From Takakia lepidozioides (taxonomy: Eukaryota > Streptophyta > Takakiopsida > Takakiales > Takakiaceae), in the NCBI GenBank assembly GCA_030704615.1, contig CM060731.1, forward strand, positions 2,728,001-2,792,000: a DNA stretch of 64,000 nt, given 5' to 3'. Position numbers and translations under genes: made by a program. This document shows, in pieces, positions 33,756 through 43,656 of this stretch; position 1 is the stretch's first letter; the number at the start of each line of letters is the position of its first letter. The notes under the pieces were generated by a model that ran no database searches, had not been told where the DNA came from, and was given only the letters and a program-made list of their open reading frames with translations.

Positions 33756-34044
33756 TCTACAACAATCGGAACAACACTAAATGAGGTTTTCTAAAAACAC
33801 GTAATTCTAAACCCTTCCCCCGTTAAGTAGGTGTGAAAATAGTTCCTAAAAGCTAATTTTGTAGAATAAAATGATCTTGGAAGCCAGAAGAGGGCCTATG
33901 GGAGCATTCTGCAATGACCTCACAAAAATCGCGGCAAAAAATACCCCCCACCCAGCCAATGGCCTCCTTATCCACGTGTCATGGAATAATGAAATGCCAC
34001 GCACACAAAAGTTGTGTGGAGAGGAAATGAGGGGAGAATAAGCC

Positions 34045-34062
34045 TCCCTTGGCTTATATCCC
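34045..34062 (-). promoter_or_regulatory. TATA box of inner RING gene
   Basis: Minus-strand ggggggatataagccaag about 290 bp upstream of the ATG at 33755, immediately downstream of the palindromic array. Confidence 0.55.
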
Positions 34063-34099
34063 CCCTACCCTCATTTCTCGGGCCACGTGCAGGGCGAAT

Positions 34100-36500
34100 C
34101 TTCTAGAAGCGACCGCCAACTTGGCAGTCGCTCGATTTTCGGAAAAATTAAAAAATAGGCGACCGCGAGAACTGCCGGTCGCTCCATTTTTCGGGAAAAA
34201 AAAATAAAAAAATGACCACCAGAACAGGCGGTCGCTCCATTTTCGCATCATTTAAAAAAAATTAAAAAAAAAAAAAGCGACCGCCAACATAGGCAGTCGC
34301 TTCATTTTTAAAAACTTAAAAAAAAAAAAAAACGACCGCCAACATAGGCGGTCGCTTCATTTAAAAACAATTTAAAATAAATAAGCGACCGCTAGCATAG
34401 GCGGTCGGTTCATTTTCAAAACACTTAAAATAAATAAGCGACCGCCAACATAGGTGGTCGCTTCATTTTTAAAAAATTTAAAATAAATAAGTGACCGCCA
34501 ACAAAAGCGGTCCCTTCATTTTCAAAAACTTTAAAACAAAAAAACCGACCGACTACATGGGCGGTCGCTTCGTTAATTTTTTTTCAAAAAAAAATAAGCG
34601 ACCGTTAGCATAGGCGGTTGCTTCATTTTCAAAACATTTAAAATAAATAAGCGACCGCCAACATAGGCAGTCGCTTCATTTTCAAAAACTTTAAAAAAAA
34701 TAAGCGACCGCCAACATAGGCGGTCGCTTCATTTTGAAAAAAAAATAAAAAAAATAAGCGACCGCCAGCATTGGCGGTCGGTTCATTTTCAAAACATTTA
34801 AAATAAATAAACGACTGCCAATATAGGTGGTCGATTCAATTAAAAAAAAATTAAAATAAATAAGCGACCGCCAGCATGGGCGGTCGCTTCATTTTCAAAA
34901 CATTTAAAATAAACAAGCGACCGCCAACATAGGCGGCGCTTCATTTTCAAAACATTTAAAATAAATAAGCGACCGCCAACATAGGCGGTCGCTTCATTTT
35001 CAAAAAATTTAAAATAAATAAGCGACCGCCAACATAGGCGGTCGCTTCATTTTCAAAAGCTTTAAAAAAAAAAAAGCGACCGCCAACATACGCAGTCGCT
35101 TCATTTTGAAAAACTTTAAAAAAAGTAAGCGACCGCCAATATAGGCGGTCGCCTCATTTTTAAAAACATTAAAAAAAAATAAGCGACCGCCAGCAATGGC
35201 GGTCGCCCCGACCGCCAACATAGGCGTTCGCTGCATTTAAAAACAATTTAAAATAAATAAGCGACCGCCAGCATGGGCGGTCGCTTTATTTTCAAAATAT
35301 TTAAAATAAATAAGCGACTGCCAACATAGGCGGTCACTTCATTAATTTTTATAAAAAAAAAATAAGCGACCGCCAACATAGGCGGTCGCTTCATTAATTA
35401 AAATAATAATAAAATAAGCGACCACTAGCATTGGCGGTCGCTTCATTTTCAGAACATTTAAAATAAATAAGCGACCGCCAACATAGGCGGTGGCTTCATT
35501 TTAAAACAAAAAAACCGCCAACATAGGCGGTCGCTTCATTTTCAAAAACTTTAAAAAAAGTAAGCGACCGCCAACATAGGCGGTCGCTTCATTTAAAAAC
35601 ATTTAAAATAAATAAGCGACCGCCAGCATAGGCGGTCGCTTCATTTTCAAAACATTTAAAGTAAATAAACGACCGCCAACATAGGCGGTCGCTTCATTTT
35701 CAAAAACTTTAAAATAAATAAGCGACCGCCAACATAGGTGGTTGCTTCATTTCCAAAATAATTAAAATAAAAGCGACTGCCAGTAATGGCGGTCGCTTCA
35801 TTTCCAAAATAATTAAAATAAAAGCGACCGCTAGTAATGGCGATCGCCCCATTTCCAAAAATAAAAAAATAAAAGCAACCGCCAGTAATGGCAGTCGCTG
35901 CATCTTAAAAAATAACCATTACAGCAACCGCCAGAAATGGCGGTCGCTGCATTTTGTAAAAACAAAAACTGCCAGTAATGGAAGTGAGGGGAGGATGACT
36001 GGGGGCTTATATGGCCCCCCCGCCTCATTCATCGCTCCACGTGCAGGGTAGACCTCGTAGAAACGACCGCCACCATGGCGGTCGCTCCATTTCTCCAAAA
36101 AAAAAAAAAAAAACGACCGCCTGTAATGGCGGTCGCTGCATTTATAAAAACAAAAAAGAATTTCAAGCGAAGTGAGGGGAGAATGTCCCGGAGCTTATAT
36201 GCCCCCCTTCCCCCCGCCTCACTCCTCACTCCATGCGCAGGGCACACTTCGTAGAAGCGACCGCCACCTTGGCGGTCGCTCCATTTTCATTTTCAAAATA
36301 ATTAAAATATAAGCGACCGCCATAAATGGCGGTCGCTCCATTTTGATCCAAAAAAACAAAAAAACGACCGCCAGTAACGGCGGTCGCTTCATTTCCAAAA
36401 TAATGACTGGGAGCTTATATGCTCCCCCCCCCTCATTCCTCGCTCCACGCAGAGGGCAGACCTCGTAGAAGCGACCGCCACCTTGGCGGTCGCTCCATTT
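34100..36500. repeat. Large palindromic array upstream of inner RING gene
   Basis: About 2.4 kb of units GCGACCGCC, short spacer (aacata, agcata, agtaat), GGCGGTCGC, then linkers such as ttcattttcaaaa and ttaaaataaataa. Period roughly 50-60 bp, dozens of units with scattered point changes. Three promoter-like modules lie in its upstream end. Confidence 0.88.
36000..36470 (-). promoter_or_regulatory. Three extra promoter-like modules inside the array
   Basis: Near 36005, 36195 and 36415 a module with cttatatg followed by a C-rich run and ctcattcctcgctccacg is repeated, each followed by gtagaa and a palindromic unit. Read on the minus strand each is a TATA box in the same setting as the one at 34045-34062, so the RING promoter region appears to have been copied several times together with array units. 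Confidence 0.55.
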
Positions 36501-36767
36501 AAATAAAAATGAATGCACAGTTGGAAGCATGACACAATTGTTCTCTATTCCACAAGCAAATAACCGAACACAAACATGAGCAAGTGACGGGGCATTTGGC
36601 CGACATTTTGGCTGGTATACACATGGGCAACATCTTTTATTTTCCAACACATACACAACAGCAATACAAATACTCATAGTGACAATGATCACATTGGTAT
36701 TACTTCAGTACAGAAATATAAACATGTCCACTAAAAAGTGCTGATGCATGCCTACAGCTGTTTTGTT

Positions 36768-39700
36768 TCAATTCCTTCTACTCCTCCGACGGCGGGACGA
36801 AAAAGATCCTAATCCTAATGCTCCGATGGGTTGAAAATCCGGGTCACCCTCGACTTCACTACCGTTGTCATGATCAGTGCTGGAATCGTCCTCCCTATCC
36901 GACCTCATATGTCCAGGCCTTTGAATCTGCAAGCGACCTCGAACCACATTTAGTTCTCTCTGAGGTCGACTCCCGCTCCGGTCTTCAATACCATCCACGG
37001 TATTTGGCCTGTTTGTGGGCCGATCGCCTACAAAAGGTTGGACTGTTCTCTGTTGTTTATGGACTTGGGACGCAATCGAAGGTGGTCTCGAAGGAGGTAC
37101 CGGAGGGGGGACTGCTTGAGATGGATCGACATTAGATGGTCCGGCATGTGAGGAACCACGGGTCTGCTGCGCAACACGTCGGTTAAGGTGGAATTGTAGT
37201 GGCAGGTTGTCATCATCCGAGGCTTTAACTTCCGCCCGGTCTAATGTATCAGAATGATGCATGCGTGTGGAAAACAGATCAACCCTGTTGCTCTTTAATG
37301 CCCGCTGTGTTGATGGGGAGCTGGATCGGTTTTGGCATTGTGGTGGAGCTGGTCGTATCGGTGAGGCATGATCCCGTCCCGTCGACTGTACAATGGGTTT
37401 GACACCATCGTTTGTATGAACAAGGTTGCGTACGTCGATCGGTCCTGCCAGTACATCACCCCTAAGCTCCATTGGGGCTACTACTGGTTTCAGCATGTAG
37501 TGCGGGGCGAGGGTCGACCCCAACTTCATTTTGAGGACCATGTTCTGGGGATGACACAATTGCAACTTCACCTTCATCTGCGATACGCATTTTTTCAAGA
37601 AGATCATCAAAGGTCGGCTGGATATAAGCATCCTTCTCTGTGAATGTAAACCTGTCATACGCATTTTCATGAGCATCATCGGATCCATCTTCACTATCGG
37701 AGGCAGATGATTCCCTCTGAGATGATTATCTCTAAGGCTCAGTATCGTCACTCATCAAATCAGCCTCAGAAGCAGAGTCTTCGGAATGCAAATTCCTCTC
37801 ATACCATGCTGCAGCATCATCCGCTGCCCTCTCACGTAGCAGTCGACAATTGGTATACACATACACCAATTTGTCAGCCTTCGCGGGATTCAACCTGTTG
37901 CGAATCTTGTTGTGAACAAATGAATAACTGCTTCAATTGCGTTCGCAAGATGAGGCAGAGTACACTTGAGCAAGAATACGCTTCGCAATGGGAGCCAATG
38001 TTCTTGCTCCAACTCCAATTAGATCCCACCATTCATGTGGCAGCATATTGAGCTCTTTTGAATCCGGCATGTCCTCAAAAAGGTCGCGGCGATCTGAGAA
38101 GCATTGGTTTTCGGATATAGCTCTCTCTGCATGGTTCGGCGGAGCCAGTCGCATGAGCACTCGCATGAGGCCGGCCTTGGCATCAGCGTCGTCTCGGAGC
38201 ATGGTATTGTCAAGCAAGAATGGATTGAGCAAAGCTCGCACATAATACAAGTCCGTTCGAACCATCGAACGACGGTCGTAAAATGCATCCTCAGCACTGT
38301 CCGCAAGTTCAGGTTCCAAGAAGAAGGGAGGATGCCTCAAGGATTGGACGTGTTTCTCAAGATTTTGCATTAGTAACCATGCCTTGCCCATTACTGGTTG
38401 CTTTTCATCAAACTCCCGCAAGACGATTGACACCGGCTCAACCATATAAACAAAGTTTTCACATTTCTTCCAGAAATCATCGCTGCAAATGTTATTTCGA
38501 ACTTTTCGACTTTTGCCCAATGACTTGGCTTTTCTGGAGTCCCGCAATGTCCGTGTGTACGCATCCCATTGAGGATCGATGCTGGTGTGCTCCAGACTAC
38601 TCTTCACCGTCACGAACTAATCCACCATCAAGAAGTTAGTGACAAAACGAGTTTCGCCTGGATTGCGGAGGTTGTATTTGGGTTCGTGCCTCCTATATAT
38701 TGCTAAATGGATGTGGTGTGTGCGGATGAACGACACAACAGTCTTCGCTCGCTTGACAAGTTGTTTCACCCACCGTTCTTTTCCCCAATCTTCCAAAATG
38801 AGGTAAAGGATATGAGCAGCACAACCTTGATAGTACATATGGGGATAATGTGCCAACAACATGTCTGCAGTGTTTCTCATGTTAGCGGCATTGTCTGTGT
38901 ATATTTGCACGATTCTATCACTTCCGACCTGTTTGATGAAGTTCGTCAATAGTTGGCATTGATAAGGTCCATCTTTCTTCTCGCCGCTAGTGTCGACCGA
39001 TCCCGAGAATTGTTCCCCAGCTAGACATACGAGCATGACATTGAACAACGGTCTGTTTGTGACAGAACTCCATCCATCGGTACATATAGTGTTTCCATAT
39101 TTTCTGATGCACTCGCCCGTCCTATCGTTGACCTTTTGGGTAAACTCGGTCATGGCGTCTTCTAGCAATCATGTACGGAGATTGTGATAAGTCGGAGGCA
39201 CGTACGTGGATCTGGACTCCGAGGTTGCTCTAACGGCAGAAACAAATGCCGGAAGCCTTGCCACAGTAAATGGTATGTTGGCCTCAAAGAAAAACTGCGT
39301 CTATTTTTTATCCAACTGTCTTTTCGCAGACAAGTTAAGACCTTCTTGCATGGATTGCTGCCGTAATCCTCTACTCCGTTGAAGTGTAGGGGTACAAAGA
39401 GGTGTTGAAGCAAGTGTTGCTCCGGCACAATCCACTTGTCCAATGACACCCGTAGCCTCACAAGAGTCGCCCTGGGTGCTAATCAGGGCATCCTGACGGG
39501 AAGATGGAGTGTTCTGCTCAGAGGTCATGTCCAGATCCAAAGACATTGGAATATTGCCTCCACACTGGGTAAAGTGGTTTTTTACCCGCATAGATGCTTT
39601 GGGGCATAAACCCACCCCAACGCTCTTCACACCTTTATAGCCGAGGTGAGCGAGCAACCGATCCTTACGATAAGAAAGTTTTAATGCACATAGGTTGCAC

Positions 39701-39810
39701 TCAACACTACTAGTGTTCGGGATTGCCGAATACCAAGGGCTCCATTCCTCCCTCATCTTCACCCAATATCCACTCCCCTGGGACCTAGCGATGCAAGCAA
39801 CAAAAAACAA
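36768..39810 (-). pseudogene. hAT transposase of inner element (BED, DUF659, hATC), broken by stops
   Basis: Reading leftward: a BED-like zinc finger with VECNLCALKLSYRKDRLLAH; a segment with FFFEANIPFTVARLP and YVPPTYHNLRT; the DUF659 RNase H-like core with TICTDGWSSVTNRPLFNVM, IVQIYTDNAANMR and YYQGCAAHILYLILEDWGK; the hATC dimerisation region with EWWDLIGVGARTLAPIAKRI and SSCERN; then RNRLNPAKADKLVYVYTN and a Pro-rich tail ending SSRRRRSRRN. Most of it is in one frame, interrupted by stops at 39301-39303, about 39172, 38617-38619 and 37933-37935, with a frameshift near 37480. The stop after CERN sits where hAT proteins have Trp. Transposase would bind element ends and cut and join DNA; this copy looks inactive. 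The start is unclear: a possible splice acceptor lies near 39786. Confidence 0.82.
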
Positions 39811-40069
39811 TCACCTATAAATGAACGTGTTGTGAATGTAGAGTGCAATGCGATAGCCCAACACTTCTACACCTGTCAGCAACCCAAGTGGGTCGATGTG
39901 GGTTGTAGTGTTGAGCTTATACACAATTTGCTGAAGTGGCTTTGGTGGAAGCCACAACGGCAAAATGTCCGTACCTTCCTCTTGGGCTACACTCTCGTTC
40001 AATGGAAGAGAACATCCAAAACAACCTCAAGTGTTTGCGCCAAAAGAAGTGAGGAGCTTGGTGACCCTC

Positions 40070-40084
40070 CTCCGTTATATATGA
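40070..40084 (-). promoter_or_regulatory. TATA box of inner transposase
   Basis: Minus-strand gatcatatataacgg lies between the palindromic array (starting at about 40185) and the transposase coding region. Confidence 0.5.
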
Positions 40085-40184
40085 TCTAAGAGGGATGAAA
40101 GTGAAATAAAAGTGAAATGAATAAATGACGAACCAATAGCGCCTACCCGAAAAAGGCTGTACAACCATATTTGTTGTAATTTTG

Positions 40185-41545
40185 AAATTAAGCGACCGCT
40201 AATACTACGGTCGCTATTTTTTTTTTTAATGAAAAACAAGCGACCGCCACTACTGTGGTCGCTTTTATTTCCTTTCATTTTGTGCAATATTGCGGTCACT
40301 TCTATTTTGTATATTTTTAAATTTAAGCGACCGCCGGTATGGCGGTCGGTTCATTTGTTAATATATTTAAAATAAAGCGACCGCCAATATGGTGGTCGCT
40401 TTTATTTTTAATATTTAAAAAGAAACGCAATCGCCAGTAAGGCGGTCGCTTTTAATCTTTATATTTTGGTGGTCGTTTGTTTTTCTATACATTTTTTAAA
40501 TTAAGCGACCGCCCATTGGCGGTCGCTGTTTTTTTTATACATTTTTGAAATTATCCGACCGCCATATGGCGGTCGCTTGTTCTGTACATATTTACAAAAT
40601 TATGCGACCGCCAATACGGCAGTCGCTTGTTTTCTTTTTTAAATTAGGCGACCGCCAATGCGACCGCCAATCTTATTTTTTCTTAAAAATAAATTGAAGC
40701 AACCGCCTAGATAGCGGTCGCTATTTCTTTTTTTAATTCAAAAAATAAAGCGATCGCCACTGCGACCGCCAATCTTGCTTTAAAAATAAATAAATTGAAG
40801 CGACCGCCAATATGGCGGTCGCTATTTCTTTTTCTATTTCGAAAAACAAAGCGACCGCCAGTGCGACCGCCAATACGGCGGTCGTTATTTCTTTTTTAAT
40901 TTCGAAAAACAAAGCGACCGCCATAATTGGCGGTCACGTTCATTTTGTTAATTTTCAAAAATATATTTGCCACCGTGCGACCACCAATACGGCAGTCGCT
41001 TGTTTTCTTTTTTAAATTAGGCGACTGCCAGTGCGACCGCCAATCTTGCTCTGAAAAAACAAATTGAAGCGACCGCCAATACGGCGGTCGCTTTTTTTTT
41101 ATAAAAATTCGTAAAACAAAACGACCGCCATAATTGGCGGTCGCGTTCATTTTGTTAATTTTCAAAAATGTATTTGCCACCGTGCGACCGCCAATACGAC
41201 AGTCGCTTGTTTTCTTTTTTAAATTAGGCGACCGCCAATACGCCCGCCAATCTTGTTTTTTTTTTTAAAAATAAATTTAACCGACCGCCAACATAGCGGT
41301 CGCTATTTGTTTTTTTAATTCGAAAAATAAGGCGACTGCCAGTGCGACCGCCTATCTTGCTTTTAAAAAAAAAAAATTTGAAGCGACCGCCAGTGCGACT
41401 GCCAATTTTGCTTTTAAAAAAATAAAAATTTAAGCGACCGCCAATACGGCGGTCGCTATTTCTTTTTTAATTTCGAAAAACAAAGCGAACAGGCGGTCGT
41501 GTTCATTTTGTTAATTTTCAAAATGTATTTGCCACCGCCACCATG
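40185..41545. repeat. Palindromic array upstream of inner transposase, subterminal
   Basis: GCGACCGCC/GGCGGTCGC units with spacers such as aatac and ataatt and T-rich linkers, some units doubled as cgaccgccagtgcgaccgcc. It ends about 150 bp from the right end of the inner element, as the 24440-25020 array lies about 215 bp from the left end. Confidence 0.85.
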
Positions 41546-41692
41546 TCGGCGACGTGGCTGCTTAAGTGGTAGTATTTTACCTGGTACTATTTTTACCAGA
41601 ATATTCCCCGAACCTGACGTGACGGAGGTCTCGTCAGCGTCAGGTCTGATGTGACCTGACGCTGACGGACGGACGTGACGCTGATAACCAGG
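41546..41692. repeat. Right terminal region of inner element
   Basis: Contains several gacgtgacg and cctgacgctgacgg motifs close to the inverted end, mirroring the cgtcacgtc-rich sequence at 24236-24300 and the outer right end at 52195-52280. The last ten bases, gataaccagg, are the inverted partner of 24225-24234. Confidence 0.7.
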
Positions 41693-41700
41693 AACGGGGG

Positions 41701-41773
41701 TGAAGTGAGTGGGGACGAAGATTTTGTACCAGGCGTGAGATCATACCATCGTCGTCGTGCCAGACGAAACTAG
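41701..41773 (+). pseudogene. hAT transposase tail, outer copy (right part)
   Basis: Resumes the tail with GGEVSGDEDFVPGVRSYHRR and ends RRARRN before TAG at 41771-41773. It fits directly onto 14560-15246 and 24204-24224 when both insertions are removed. Confidence 0.8.
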
Positions 41774-42084
41774 GTACAGCTATAACTTCTGTCACATGAT
41801 GTGTAGTATGTTTCCATGGATATCCATGTTTCAGTTTGGGTACATCCATACGTGTACGAAAATAAAAATGGTGGAATATGTGTACCCAAGAAAAGGTGTG
41901 GTGGTTGTGCGTGTGTTTGTGTTTCGTCATTACCTTTACATTGTTGATTTCCTATTATGGTTTCGAAAGCCACAAAGGCCAGGTGCAGCTCCCAACATTC
42001 ATCCCTTCACAAATCCATGGGGAGTCGATACATATGCTTTTCATCTGCCTCTCCAAACATACATACAGGTGCAAGAGAACCAAC

Positions 42085-43190
42085 CTCCTGGTGGTCGCAC
42101 CTATTTTAAAAATAATAATTGTGCGACCACCAGTAGCGGTCGTCGCAATTGTTAAAATAAAAGAAAAATGTTGTGACCACCCCCCTGCTGGTAGTCGCAC
42201 CTATTTACTGATTTAATAGGTAGTAAGTTAGTACGTAGTAAGGGGGGGTTTCCCTTATATAGCCTCTCATTGCGGTGGGACCCTTCTAGAAGCCCGCCGA
42301 CCCTGGGAGCCTTCTAGAAGGCCCTGGACACATGTCAACCCTACAAGACTCCATATTCTAAATTTAGCCAATTCCTCCATTCTTTTTTTGGACCCCCTCA
42401 TCTCATTCCTTAATACACGTGGCCTTCCTACATAGGCACCCCACTCTAATTCCTGGACCACTCTAGAATCAGGGCCCGAATGAAACTGCTCTACATATTA
42501 TTCGCACCTATTTAACAAAAAGAAAAATAGTCCGACCACCCCCCTGCTGGTGGTCGCAGCTATTTAAAAATAGAAAATTCTGCGACCACCCCCTTGCTGG
42601 TGGTCGCCCCTAAAAAAAAATGGTGCGACCACCCCCCTGCTAATGGTCGCAGTTTTTTTTTTTTTTTTTGGGAAACATCTGGGAGCGACAGCTCACAAAT
42701 CAGGCCCCTTAGTAGTGAGAGGAGAAAATAACCTCTTTCATTTATGCGCCATGAGGCTTAGGAATGGGGCAGCACACACGAACCATACCACACCCATCAA
42801 GTAGCAAGATTTGACCCCAGAATTGTCCGGGTCGCACTCAGTGCACTTAACCAACTGAGCTACTGACTGTTGGTAGATATTAAAAATTCGGAAAATTATA
42901 TGACCACCCCCCTACGACCACCCCCCTGCTGGTGGTCGCACCTATTTGTTTTAAACAAAATTTCTGTGACCACCCCCCTGCTGGTGGGCGCGCCTATTAA
43001 AAAAAAGAAAAATTATGCGACCACCTCCCTGCTGGTGGTCGCACCTATTAAAAATAAATAAAAATCTACGACCACCCCCTTCTGGTGGTCACACCCATTG
43101 AAAAAAATTTGCGACCACCCCCCTGCTGGTGGTCGCACCTAATAAAGAAAAGAAAAAATGATGCGACCACCCCCTGCTGGCGGTCGCAAC
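42085..43190. repeat. Palindromic array (GCGACCACC type) upstream of outer RING gene
   Basis: GCGACCACC, spacer (cccctgct), GGTGGTCGC units at 42085-42215, 42525-42660 and 42895-43190, separated by a unique segment (42240-42500) and a SINE. It is the counterpart of 6640-7430 in copy 1. Confidence 0.82.
42650..42868 (-). mobile_element. tRNA-derived SINE in outer copy
   Basis: Box A on the minus strand at 42851-42862 (tagctcagttgg), box B-like gggtcaaatct just downstream on that strand, and an A-rich tail, seen as a T run at 42654-42671. Same orientation relative to the element and same site as the SINE at 7046-7266. Confidence 0.7.
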
Positions 43191-43267
43191 TAGCTTGCAT
43201 AGGGCGCAGCAAGGAAATTGAATTACTAGCGTGCGCAGTTTGATGGCAGCACGCCCCGAGTGTGGAG

Positions 43268-43284
43268 GGGGGGCTTATAAGGCC
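43268..43284 (+). promoter_or_regulatory. TATA box of outer RING gene
   Basis: gggggcttataaggcct lies about 380 bp upstream of the ATG at 43657 and is followed by a pyrimidine-rich initiator-like stretch. It is nearly identical to the copy 1 promoter. Confidence 0.55.
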
Positions 43285-43656
43285 TTGGAGGCCATTCTCT
43301 CCCTCACTTTTCTCTACACCAGGACTTGGTGGGCGATGGGATGTTGCATTCCTTATTCTTGAGTCCAAGTGGAGAGGGGTGCTATTGGTTGGCTGGGGGG
43401 TATTTTGGGCCGTTGGTTTCTACGAAATCGATGCTGAGTACCTCCCGGGAAGCCCTCCTCTGGCACCCACGTTTTTTTCATTGCACATTGCGTCATATCA
43501 CTTAGAACTGCGGAGGGAGTGACACGTGCCTCTAGTACTTGGGGAGGATTCATTAGGGAGTAGGATTAGGGAGTAGGATTAGGTACGATTTAGGAGGGTT
43601 GGGAGAGCATTTTTCTTAGCAAACACCTGTCGAGTAGGGGTAAGCCAAAGCCATAA

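Larger units (their letters stand above)
24225..41692. mobile_element. Inner hAT-like element carrying transposase, RING and kinase-like genes (17.5 kb)
   Basis: Boundaries come from the interrupted transposase tail. AACGGGGG occurs at 24217-24224 and again at 41693-41700, an 8-bp duplication as hAT elements make, and the tail sequence is continuous if the intervening 17,468 bp are removed. The ends are inverted: CCTAGTTATC on the left and CCTGGTTATC read inward from the right (9 of 10 match), both followed by gacgt-rich sequence. Contents from the right end leftward: palindromic array, hAT transposase, array, RING gene, 120-bp repeat block, hairpin cluster, convergent kinase-like gene, array. 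A typical hAT element is a few kilobases and encodes only a transposase. Confidence 0.8.

Noticed and set aside
34100-36500. CRISPR-like regular array of short repeats and spacers
   Set aside because: The repeats are themselves palindromes with low-complexity A/T linkers, not unique spacers, and the surroundings are eukaryotic with introns; no Cas genes.
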